From Odiellus spinosus (Eukaryota > Arthropoda > Arachnida > Opiliones > Phalangiidae), in assembly GCA_963920705.1 (NCBI GenBank), contig CAWUCO010000268.1:2976001-3040000 (forward strand): 64,000 nucleotides of DNA, in the 5' to 3' direction. The notes beneath the pieces are model-generated. The model searched no databases and was not told the DNA's origin. It saw only the letters and a list, made by a program, of their open reading frames with translations. Each line of letters begins with the position of its first letter. Position 1 is the first letter of the stretch. Position numbers and translations under genes: made by a program. Shown here in pieces: positions 53,542 through 63,300 of the stretch.

Positions 53542-55072
53542 ATTTTAAAATTCGCTTTTTGATATTAGATGTTTTTTGAATTGGCTATATTTTCCATGTT
53601 TTTCAAGGATTTTCCAAAACTCTTGATTTTCAGATAGACCAATTTTTGCTCTTTCGAGTGGTCTTAATATTGTCTAAATCGCTTAAAAATCAAAAGTTTT
53701 GTGTCCATTTTAATCCAATAATCTTGGATTTTTAAGCGTTTTTGCTTAATTTTAACCAATTTTATATTTGTCACAATTTTGCAATTTAGACAAAACCAAA
53801 GTCATTCGAAAGAGCAAATATTGGTCTATCTGAAAATCAAGAGTTTTGGAAAATCCGTTGAAAAACAAGAAAAATATGGCCAATTCAAGAAATCATACAA
53901 TATCAAAATAGTCAAATTTCAGATTTTAAAAATTCGCTTTTTGATATTAGATGTTTTTTGAATTGGCTATATTTTCCATGTTTTTCAACGGATTTTCCAA
54001 AACTCTTGATTTTCAGATAGACCAATATTTGCTCTTTCGAGTGGTCTTAATTTTGTCTAAATCGCTTAAAAATCAAAAGTTTTGTGTCCATTTTAATCCA
54101 ATAATCTTGGATTTTTAAGCGTTTTTGCTTAATTTTAACCAATTTTATATTTGTCACAATTTTGCAATTTAGACAAAACCAAAGTCATTCGAAAGAGCAA
54201 TTAATGGACAGTCTAAATAATAAGAGTTTTCAAAAATCCGTTGAAAAACAAGAAAAATATGGCCAATTCAAGAAATCATAGAATATCAAAATAGTCAAAT
54301 TTCAGATTTTAAAAATTCGCTTTTTGATATTAGATGTTTTTTGAATTGGCTATATTTTCCATGTTTTTCAACGGATTTTCCAAAACTCTTGTGATTTAGA
54401 TAGACCAATATTTGCTATTTCGAGTGGTCTTAATTTTGTCTAAATCGCTTAAAAATCAAAAGTTTTGTGTCCATTTGAATCCAATAATCTTGGATTTTTA
54501 AGCGTTTTTGCTTAATTTTAACCAATTTTATATTGGTCACAATTTTGCAATTTAGACAAAACCAAAGTCATTCGAAAGAGCAATTAATGGACAGTCTAAA
54601 TAACAAGAGTTTTCAAAAATTCGTTGAAAAACAAGAAAAATATGGCCAATTCAAGAAATCATACAATATCAAAATAGTCAAATTTCAGATTTTAAAAATT
54701 CGCTTTTTGATATTAGATGTTTTTTGAATTGTCCATATTTTCCATGTTTTTCAACGGATTTTCCAAAACTCTTGATTTTCAGATAGACCAATATTTGCTC
54801 TTTCGAGTGGTCTTAATTTTGTCTAAATCGCTTAAAAATCTAAAGTTTTGTGTCCATTTGAATCCAACAATCTTGGAATATTAAACGTTTTTGCTTAATT
54901 TTAACCAATTTTATATTTGTCACAATTTTGCAATTTAGACAAAACCAAAGTCATTCGAAAGAGCAATTAATGGACAGTCTAAATAATAAGAGTTTTCAAA
55001 AATCCGTTGAAAAACAAGAAAAATATGGCCAATTCAAAAAACATCTAATATCAAAAAGCGAATTTTTAAAAT
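53542..55072 (+). repeat. Plus-oriented satellite tract, 3 full units
   Basis: Three plus units open a distinct terminal subfamily. The unit centred at about 53923 has a B'-type tract inside its A arm. The closing switch unit 54930-55214 changes in the left arm (A outside, B' next to the loop). Confidence 0.92.
53815..53860 (+). repeat. B'-type tract inside an A arm (conversion patch)
   Basis: The A arm beginning at 53781 keeps A-type CCAAAGTCATTCG, switches to B'-type ATATTGGTCTATCTGAAAAT and TTTTGGAAAATCC for about 45 bp, then returns to A-type AACAAGAAAAATATGGCC. The orientation of loop and right arm is unchanged. This is the reciprocal kind of patch to the one at 13252. Confidence 0.75.
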
Positions 55073-55455
55073 CTGAAATTTGACTATTTTGATATTGTAT
55101 GGTTTCTTGAATTGGCCATATTTTTCTTGTTTTTCAATGGATTTTTGAAAACTCTTATTATTTAGACTGTCCATTAATTGCTCTTTCGAATGACTTTGGT
55201 TTTGTCTAAATTGCAAAATTGTGACAAATATAAAATTGGTTAAAATAAAGCAAAAACACTTAAAAATCCAAGATTATTGGATTCAAATGGACACAAAACT
55301 TTTGATTTTTAAGCGATTTAGACAAAATTAAGACCACTCGAAAGAGCAAATAATGGTCTATCTGCAAATCAAGAGTTTTGGAAAATCCGTTGAAAAACAA
55401 GAAAAATATGGCCAATTCAAGAAATCATACAATATCAAAATAGTCAAATTTCAGA
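55072..55455 (-). repeat. Minus interlude between adjacent switch units
   Basis: Adjacent switch units 54930-55214 and 55313-55597 enclose a single minus-oriented spacer. The second is marked by AAATAATGGTCTATCTGC at about 55348. The whole arrangement is copied at 58377-59044, an offset of 3447 bp. Confidence 0.92.
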
Positions 55456-58400
55456 TTTTAAAAATTCGCTTTTTGATATTAGATGTTTTTTGAATTGGCT
55501 ATATTTTCCATGTTTTTCAACGGATTTTCCAAAACTCTTGTTTTTTAGATAGACCAATATTTGCTATTTCGAGTGGTCTTAATTTTGTCTAAATCGCTTA
55601 AAAATCAAAAGTTTTGTGTCCATTTGAATCCAATAATCTTGGATTTTTAAGTGTTTTTGCTTAATTTTAACCAATTTTATATTGGTCACAATTTTGCAAT
55701 TTAGACAAAACCAAAGTCATTCGAAAGAGAAATTAATGGACAGTCTAAAAAACAAGAGTTTTGGAAAATCCGTTGAAAAACAAGAAAAATATGGCCAATT
55801 CAAGAAATCATACAATATCAAAATAGTCAAATTTCAGATTTTAAAAATTCGCTTTTTGATATTAGATGTTTTTTGAATTGGCTATATTTTCCATGTTTTT
55901 CAACGGATTTTCCAAAACTCTTGATTTACAGATAGACCAATATTTGCTCTTTCGAGTGGTCTTAATTTTGTCTAAATCGCTTAAAAATCAAAAGTTTTGT
56001 GTCCATTTGAATAAAATAATCTAGGATTTTTAAGTGTTTTTGCTTTATTTTAACCAATTTTATATTTGTCACAATTTTGCAATTTAGACAAAACCAAAGT
56101 CATTCGAAAGAGCAATTAATGGACAGTCTAAATAACAAGAGTTTTCAAAAATCCGTTGAAAAACAAGAAAAATATGGCCAATTCAAGAAATCATACAATA
56201 TCAAAATAGTCAAATTTCAGATTTTAAAAATTCGCTTTTTGATATTAGATGTTTTTTGAATTGTCCATATTTTCCATGTTTTTCAACGGATTTTCCAAAA
56301 CTCTTGTTTTTTAGATAGACCAATATTTGCTATTTCGAGTGGTCTTAATTTTGTCTAAATCGCTTAAAAATCAAAAGTTTTGTGTCCATTTGAATCCAAT
56401 AATCTTGGATTTTTAAGCGTTTTTGCTTAATTTTAACCAATTTTATATTGGTCACAATTTTGCAATTTAGACAAAACCAAAGTCATTCGAAAGAGCAATT
56501 AATGGACAGTCTAAATAACAAGAGTTTTCAAAAATCCGTTGAAAAACAAGAAAAATATGGCCAATTCAAGAAATCATACAATATCAAAATAGTCAAATTT
56601 CAGATTTTAAAAATTCGCTTTTTGATATTAGATGTTTTTTGAATTGGCTATATTTTCCATGTTTTTCAACGGATTTTCCAAAACTCTTGTTTTTTAGATA
56701 GACCAATATTTGCTATTTCGAGTGGTCTTAATTTTGTCTAAATCGCTTAAAAATCAAAAGTTTTGTGTCCATTTGAATCCAATAATCTTGGATTTTTAAG
56801 TGTTTTTGCTTAATTTTAACCAATTTTATATTGGTCACAATTTTGCAATTTAGACAAAACCAAAGTCATTCGAAAGAGCAATTAATGGACAGTCTAAAAA
56901 ACAAGAGTTTTGGAAAATCCGTTGAAAAACAAGAAAAATATGGCCAATTCAAGAAATCATACAATATCAAAATAGTCAAATTTCAGATTTTAAAAATTCG
57001 CTTTTTGATATTAGATGTTTTTTGAATTGGCTATATTTTCCATGTTTTTCAACGGATTTTCCAAAACTCTTGATTTTCAGATAGACCAATATTTGCTCTT
57101 TCGAGTGGTCTTAATTTTGTCTAAATCGCTTAAAAATCAAAAGTTTTGTGTCCATTTGAATAAAATAATCTAGGATTTTTAAGCGTTTTTGCTTAATTTT
57201 AACCAATTTTATATTTGTCACAATTTTGCAATTTAGACAAAACCAAAGTCATTCGAAAGAGCAATTAATGGGCAGTCTAAATAACAAGAGTTTTCAAAAA
57301 TCCGTTGAAAAACAAGAAAAATATGGCCAATTCAAGAAATCATACAATATCAAAATAGTCAAATTTCAGATTTTAAAAATTCGCTTTTTGATATTAGATG
57401 TTTTTTGAATTGTCCATATTTTCCATGTTTTTCAACGGATTTTCCAAAACTCTTGTTTTTTAGATAGACCAATATTTGCTATTTCGAGTGGTCTTAATTT
57501 TGTCTAAATCGCTTTAAAATCAAAAGTTTTGTGTCCATTTGAATCCAATAATCTTGGATTTTTAAGCGTTTTTGCTTAATTTTAACCAATTTTATATTGG
57601 TCACAATTTTGCAATTTAGACAAAACCAAAGTCATTCGAAAGAGCAATTAATGGACAGTCTAAATAACAAGAGTTTTCAAAAATCCGTTGAAAAACAAGA
57701 AAAATATGGCCAATTCAAGAAATCATACAATATCAAAATAGTCAAATTTCAGATTTTAAATATTCGCTTTTTGATATTAGATGTTTTTTGAATTGGCTAT
57801 ATTTTCCATGTATTTCAACGGATTTTCCAAAACTCTTGTTTTTTAGATAGACCAATATTTGCTATTTCGAGTGGTCTTAATTTTGTCTAAATCGCTTAAA
57901 AATCAAAAGTTTTGTGTCCATTTGAATCCAATAATCTTGGATTTTTAAGTGTTTTTGCTTAATTTTAACCAATTTTATATTGGTCACAATTTTGCAATTT
58001 AGACAAAACCAAAGTCATTCGAAAGAGCAATTAATGGACAGTCTAAAAAACAAGAGTTTTGGAAAATCCGTTGAAAAACAAGAAAAATATGGCCAATTCA
58101 AGAAATCATACAATATCAAAATAGTCAAATTTCAGATTTTAAAAATTCGCTTTTTGATATTAGATGTTTTTTGAATTGGCTATATTTTCCATGTTTTTCA
58201 ACGGATTTTCCAAAACTCTTGATTTTCAGATAGACCAATATTTGCTCTTTCGAGTGGTCTTAATTTTGTCTAAATCGCTTAAAAATCAAAAGTTTTGTGT
58301 CCATTTGAATCCAATAATCTAGGATTTTTAAGCGTTTTTGCTTAATTATAACCAATTTTATATTTGTCACAATTTTACAATTTAGACAAAACCAAAGTCA

Positions 58401-58519
58401 TTCGAAAGAGCAATTAATGGACAGTCTAAATAATAAGAGTTTTCAAAAATCCGTTGAAAAACAAGAAAAATATGGCCAATTCAAAAAACATCTAATATCA
58501 AAAAGCGAATTTTTAAAAT
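55455..58519 (+). repeat. Plus-oriented satellite tract, 7 units, 3-unit higher-order pattern
   Basis: Seven full plus units. Units whose A arm reads CTAAAAAACAAGAGTTTTGG, the B' form, occur at about 55744, 56893 and 58042, spaced 1149 bp or three monomers. The variant GAATAAAATAATCTAGG occurs at about 56008 and 57157 with the same spacing. TATATTGGTCAC and TTTGCTATTTCGAG mark this subfamily. The tract ends in switch unit 58377-58661. Confidence 0.93.
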
Positions 58520-58902
58520 CTGAAATTTGACTATTTTGATATTGTATGGTTTCTTGAATTGGCCATATTTTTCTTGTTTTTCAACGGATTTTTGAAAACT
58601 CTTATTATTTAGACTGTCCATTAATTGCTCTTTCGAATGACTTTGGTTTTGTCTAAATTGCAAAATTGTGACAAATATAAAATTGGTTAAAATTAAGCAA
58701 AAACACTTAAAAATCCAAGATTATTGGATTCAAATGGACACAAAACTTTTGATTTTTAAGCGATTTAGACAAAATTAAGACCACTCGAAAGAGCAAATAA
58801 TGGTCTATCTGCAAATCAAGAGTTTTGGAAAATCCGTTGAAAAACAAGAAAAATATGGCCAATTCAAGAAATCATACAATATCAAAATAGTCAAATTTCA
58901 GA
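58519..58902 (-). repeat. Minus interlude between adjacent switch units (second copy)
   Basis: Switch units 58377-58661 and 58760-59044 flank one minus-oriented spacer. The AAATAATGGTCTATCTGC tag recurs at about 58795, 3447 bp after its copy in the 55-kb interlude, so the whole two-switch cassette was duplicated as a block. Confidence 0.92.
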
Positions 58903-61900
58903 TTTTAAAAATTCGCTTTTTGATATTAGATGTTTTTTGAATTGGCTATATTTACCATGTTTTTCAACGGATTTTCCAAACCTCTTGTTTTTTAGATAGA
59001 CCAATATTTGCTCTTTCGAGTAGTCTTAATTTTGTCTAAATCGCTTAAAAATCAAAAGTTTTGTGTCCATTTGAATCCAATAATCTTGGATTTTTAAGTG
59101 TTTTTGCTTTATTTTAACCAATTTTATATTTGTCACAATTTTGAAATTTAGACAAAACCAAAGTCATTCGAAAGAGCAATTAATGGACAGTCTAAATAAC
59201 AAGAGTTTTCAAAAATCCGTTGAAAAACAAGAAAAATATGGCCAATTCAAGAAATCATACAATATCAAAATAGTCAAATTTCAGATTTTAAAAATTCGCT
59301 TTTTGATATTAGATGTTTTTTGAATTGGCTATATTTTCCATGTTTTTCAACGGATTTTCCAAAACTCTTGTTTTTTAGATAGACCAATATTTGCTATTTC
59401 GAGTGGTCTTAATTTTGTCTAAATCGCTTAAAAATCAAAAGTTTTGTGTCCATTTGAATCCAATAATCTTGGATTTTTAAGCGTTTTTGCTTAATTTTAA
59501 CCAATTTTATATTGGTCACAATTTTGCAATTTAGACAAAACCAAAGTCATTCGAAAGAGCAATTAATGGACAGTCTAAATAACAAGAGTTTTCAAAAATC
59601 CGTTGAAAAACAAGAAAAATATGGCCAATTCAAGAAATCATACAATATCAAAATAGTCAAATTTCAGATTTTAAAAATTCGCTTTTTGATATTAGATGTT
59701 TTTTGAATTGGCTATATTTTCCATGTTTTTCAACGGATTTTCCAAAACTCTTGTTTTTTAGATAGACCAATATTTGCTATTTCGAGTGGTCTTAATTTTG
59801 TCTAAATCGCTTAAAAATCAAAAGTTTTGTGTCCATTTGAATCCAATAATCTTGGATTTTTAAGAGTTTTTGCTTAATTTTAACCAATTTTATATTGGTC
59901 ACAATTTTGCAATTTAGACAAAACCAAAGTCATTCGAAAGAGCAATTAATGGACAGTCTAAATAACAAGAGTTTTCAAAAATCCGTTGAAAAACAAGAAA
60001 AATATGGCCAATTCAAGAAATCATACAATATCAAAATAGTCAAATTTCAGATTTTAAAAATTCGCTTTTTGATATTAGATGTTTTATGAATTGGCTATAT
60101 TTTCAATGTTTTTCAACGGATTTTCCAAAACTCTTGTTTTTTAGATAGACCAATATTTGCTATTTCGAGTGGTCTTAATTTTGTCTAAATCGCTTAAAAA
60201 TCAAAAGTTTTGTGTCCATTTGAATCCAATAATCTTGGATTTTTAAGTGTTTTTGCTTAATTTTAACCAATTTTATATTGGTCACAATTTTGCAATTTAG
60301 ACAAAACCAAAGTCATTCGAAAGAGCAATTAATGGACAGTCTAAAAAACAAGAGTTTTGGAAAATCCGTTGAAAAACAAGAAAAATATGGCCAATTCAAG
60401 AAATCATACAATATCAAAATAGTCAAATTTCAGATTTTAAAAATTCGCTTTTTGATATTAGATGTTTTTTGAATTGGCTATATTTTCCATGTTTTTCAAC
60501 GGATTTTCCAAAACTCTTGATTTTCAGATAGACCAATATTTGCTCTTTCGAGTGGTCTTAATTTTGTCTAAATCGCTTAACAATCAAAAGTTTTGTGTCC
60601 ATTTGAATCCAATAATCTTGGATTTTTAAGTGTTTTTGCTTTATTTTAACCAATTTTATATTTGTCACAATTTTGCAATTTAGACAAAACCAAAGTCATT
60701 CGAAAGAGCAATTAATGGACAGTCTAAATAACAAGAGTTTTCAAAAATCCGTTGAAAAACAAGAAAAATATGGCCAATTCAAGAAATCATACAATATCAA
60801 AATAGTCAAATTTCAGATTTTAAAAATTCGCTTTTTGATATTAGATGTTTTTTGAATTGGCTATATTTTCCATGTTTTTCAACGGATTTTCCAAAACTCT
60901 TGTTTTTTAGATAGACCAATATTTGCTCTTTCGAGTAGTCTTAATTTTGTCTAAATCGCTTAAAAATCAAAAGTTTTGTGTCCATTTGAATCCAATAATC
61001 TTGGATTTTTAAGTGTTTTTGCTTTATTTTAACCAATTTTATATTTGTCACAATTTTGCAATTTAGACAAAACCAAAGTCATTCGAAAGAGCAATTAATG
61101 GACAGTCTAAATAACAAGAGTTTTCAAAAATCCGTTGAAAAACAAGAAAAATATGGCCAATTCAAGAAATCATACAATATCAAAATAGTCAAATTTCAGA
61201 TTTTAAAAATTCGCTTTTTGATATTAGATGTTTTTTGAATTGGCTATATTTTCCATGTTTTTCAACGGATTTTCCAAAACTCTTGTTTTTTAGATAGACC
61301 AATATTTGCTATTTCGAGTGGTCTTAATTTTGTCTAAATCGCTTAAAAATCAAAAGTTTTGTGTCCATTTGAATCCAATAATCTTGGATTTTTAAGCGTT
61401 TTTGCTTAATTTTAACCAATTTTATATTGGTCACAATTTTGCAATTTAGACAAAACCAAAGTCATTCGAAAGAGCAATTAATGGACAGTCTAAATAACAA
61501 GAGTTTTCAAAAATCCGTTGAAAAACAAGAAAAATATGGCCAATTCAAGAAATCATACAATATCAAAATAGTCAAATTTCAGATTTTAAAAATTCGCTTT
61601 TTGATATTAGATGTTTTATGAATTGGCTATATTTTCAATGTTTTTCAACGGATTTTCCAAAACTCTTGTTTTTTAGATAGACCAATATTTGCTATTTCGA
61701 GTGGTCTTAATTTTGTCTAAATCGCTTAAAAATCAAAAGTTTTGTGTCCATTTGAATCCAATAATCTTGGATTTTTAAGTGTTTTTGCTTAATTTTAACC
61801 AATTTTATATTGGTCACAATTTTGCAATTTAGACAAAACCAAAGTCATTCGAAAGAGCAATTAATGGACAGTCTAAAAAACAAGAGTTTTGGAAAATCCG

Positions 61901-62335
61901 TTGAAAAACAAGAAAAATATGGCCAATTCAAGAAATCATACAATATCAAAATAGTCAAATTTCAGATTTTAAAAATTCGCTTTTTGATATTAGATGTTTT
62001 TTGAATTGGCTATATTTTCCATGTTTTTCAACGGATTTTCCAAAACTCTTGTTTTTTAGATAGACCAATATTTGCTATTTCGAGTGGTCTTAATTTTGTC
62101 TAAATCGCTTAAAAATCAAAAGTTTTGTGTCCATTTGAATCCAATAATCTTGGATTTTTAAGTGTTTTTGCTTAATTTTAACTAATTTTATATTGGTCAC
62201 AATTTTGCAATTTAGACAAAACCAAAGTCATTCGAAAGAGCAATTAATGGACAGTCTAAAAAACAAGAGTTTTGGAAAATCCGTTGAAAAACAAGAAAAA
62301 TATGGCCAATTCAAGAAATCATACAATATCAAAAT
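58902..62335 (+). repeat. Terminal plus-oriented tract, 8 full units and one truncated
   Basis: Eight full plus units of the terminal subfamily followed by a truncated unit starting at 62207. A 4-unit displacement is visible: GATGTTTTATGAATTGG and ATTTTCAATG occur near 60085/60104 and again near 61617/61636, 1532 bp apart. The final two units both carry the B'-type CTAAAAAACAAGAG tract in the A arm. The last unit stops after AATATCAAAAT, at the stem-loop boundary. Confidence 0.95.
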
Positions 62336-62340
62336 TATAC
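62321..62340. other. Right edge of the satellite array
   Basis: The truncated last unit has its A arm from 62207, so its dyad centre would fall at about 62349. Identity to the satellite stops at 62335, immediately after the terminal stem decamer AATATCAAAA plus one base. The fold-back element begins at the same place, and the first few bases (62332-62335) fit both. Satellite sequence does not resume on the far side of that element. Confidence 0.9.
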
Positions 62341-62535
62341 AAAAACGTTGTTTTGCTTCGCACTTCAAAAAAGTGCATTTATAGGTAAGAATTTCAAACC
62401 CGTGAAGGGACAGAAATTAATTATCGTTGAGGGAACTATGAAAGTCACAGTCTAAGAAATCAGAAAGCCATAGTTAAAATAAATAAAATAAATACAAATT
62501 TACAAAAAAAATTACATATAAATTCGGCCTATCGA
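62332..62535 (+). repeat. Left terminal inverted repeat of fold-back element
   Basis: It begins AAATTATACAAAAACG and ends GGCCTATCGA. It contains a smaller internal hairpin (GCACTT/AAGTGC near 62360-62376) and the A+T-rich run TACAAAAAAAATTACATAT near its inner end. Confidence 0.9.
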
Positions 62536-62927
62536 AACTTTAAGTTATGTAGATGTCATTCTATTGTACAATTCACCTTTGGAAATTCTAACTTTTTTCT
62601 AGAGTTGAAAAACTCCCATGTGCGGAACGGTACAATAGCAAAATACCAAACAGTTGCAGCTCGTGTAGTTCTTGTGTGAAGAATTATAATATCTTAGCGA
62701 ATGTTGCCTTTTGGATGTGGACTCAAGATTAAACATATTTTACCACGGGGTTTAAACCACTGTCAAAGTTTAGATGACAATTACTTTTCCCTTCTCCTAG
62801 ACTCACATGGCGGTGGATTTAATTTTCAGTTTGTAAAAGCAAACACTGACATCTTTATATTGTTCCCATTCTTTAGCTCTATTTTCTTTAGTGGAAAATA
62901 TAGAATAGAATGACTTCTGCATAAGTC
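62536..62927 (+). other. Core of the fold-back element
   Basis: 392 bp of unique-looking DNA, less A+T-rich than the satellite in places. A 9-bp inverted pair CTATTGTAC/GTACAATAG (62561-62569 and 62630-62638) could form a local hairpin. The only notable open frame is the 70-codon one starting at 62701. I recognise no transposase, integrase or RNA-gene motif. Confidence 0.6.
62701..62913 (+). CDS. Possible 70-residue ORF in the fold-back core, unknown
   Basis: An ATG-initiated frame encodes 70 residues between the two inverted arms. Visible traits are a glycine-rich patch (SHGGGFNFQF, about residues 35-44) and a phenylalanine- and isoleucine-rich stretch near residues 51-63 (IFILFPFFSSIFF) that could be a short hydrophobic segment. 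I do not recognise it. It could be a remnant of a longer element protein, an exon fragment carried in the element, or chance. A chance origin is likely given the length and the lack of any supporting signal. Confidence 0.15.
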   Translation: MLPFGCGLKIKHILPRGLNHCQSLDDNYFSLLLDSHGGGFNFQFVKANTDIFILFPFFSSIFFSGKYRIE

Positions 62928-63131
62928 TCGATAGGCCGAATTTATATGTAATTTTTTTTGTAAATTTGTATTTATTTTATTTATTTTAACTATGGCTTTC
63001 TGATTTCTTAGACTGTGACTTTCATAGTTCCCTCAACGATAATTAATTTCTGTCCCTTCACGGGTTTGAAATTCTTACCTATAAATGCACTTTTTTGAAG
63101 TGCGAAGCAAAACAACGTTTTTGTATAATTT
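62928..63131 (-). repeat. Right terminal inverted repeat of fold-back element
   Basis: It begins TCGATAGGCC and ends CGTTTTTGTATAATTT, the reverse complement of the left arm over all 204 positions. Even the run of eight A in the left arm is matched by a run of eight T. Confidence 0.9.
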
Positions 63132-63300
63132 GTGTTTGCTTTTGGAAAAATTACACAGTTGTAAGACCAATGAACCCGTTTTATTTAGTGGTACGTACTT
63201 AAAATAATAAATTTACAAGTTGAAATTTAAATGAATTAATAAATATAAATATTTTTATTTTGTACAAACTTTATTATTATTTAATGTTAATCTAAATTAT
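63132..63300. other. A+T-rich flank, nothing recognised
   Basis: Non-satellite sequence beyond the fold-back element. It is increasingly A+T-rich toward 63230-63290, with mixed A/T runs. I see no gene, RNA or repeat here. Confidence 0.6.

Larger units (their letters stand above)
32865..53542 (-). repeat. Long uniform minus-oriented satellite tract, 53 units
   Basis: This is by far the longest single-orientation tract, about 20.7 kb. All units read B'-loop-A' except the one at 36169-36453, whose core is inverted. Homogeneity and higher-order repetition are highest here: a 766-bp dimer at 33.2-34.6 kb, a 9/10-unit repeat from about 37.4 to 46.0 kb, and irregular blocks tagged by GCGCTTTCG at 43313, 47526, 48674, 49441 and 50590. 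The tract ends in switch unit 53402-53682, which is about 4 bp short and has the exchange in the left arm (B' outside, A inside). Confidence 0.93.
1..62335. repeat. 383-bp pseudo-palindromic satellite array with mixed orientation
   Basis: A tandem array of 162 complete monomers plus a partial unit at each end fills this interval. The period is read directly from recurring landmarks: in plus tracts the A arm starts at 176, 559, 5153, 5536 and 5919, each 383 bp after its neighbour or a multiple of that. In minus tracts the mirror landmark keeps the same phase. Dyad centres start at about 318 and the last lies at about 62349, so 162 steps of 383 bp are met with only about 15 bp of net loss. Copies are highly similar, differing mostly by scattered substitutions and rare 1-4 bp indels. 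The array runs off the left edge of the window. No unrelated insertion is visible inside it. Similar long A+T-rich satellites occur at insect centromeres and pericentromeres, but a centromeric role here is inference only. Confidence 0.98.
62332..63131. mobile_element. Fold-back / MITE-like element with 204-bp terminal inverted repeats
   Basis: Two arms of equal length, 62332-62535 and 62928-63131, are reverse complements without a gap and, as far as I can read, without a mismatch. They enclose a 392-bp core. If TATACAAAAACG is trimmed to give a TA target duplication, the element would run from about 62338 (TACAAAAACG) to 63125; TATA is also possible because the edge is itself palindromic. No transposase is encoded, so it would be non-autonomous. 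Near-identity of the arms suggests a recent origin or ongoing homogenisation. The superfamily is not assignable from the ends alone. An alternative is a local inverted duplication rather than a transposon. Confidence 0.75.

Noticed and set aside
1..62335. CRISPR-like or bacterial repeat system
   Set aside because: The period of 383 bp, near-identical 'spacers', A+T-rich composition and absence of any cas or other bacterial gene all fit a eukaryotic satellite.
1..62335. Orientation flips as an artefact of fold-back long reads or misassembly
   Set aside because: Not excluded, but unlikely as the general explanation. The switch units have chimeric arms with defined A/B breakpoints, different junctions break in different arms, and duplicated copies of the same junction carry their own variants. 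Simple fold-back artefacts would give perfectly mirrored flanking monomers, which I do not see.
62332..63131. Transposase-encoding DNA transposon
   Set aside because: The core is 392 bp with a single 70-codon frame lacking any catalytic motif I can recognise, so at most it is non-autonomous.
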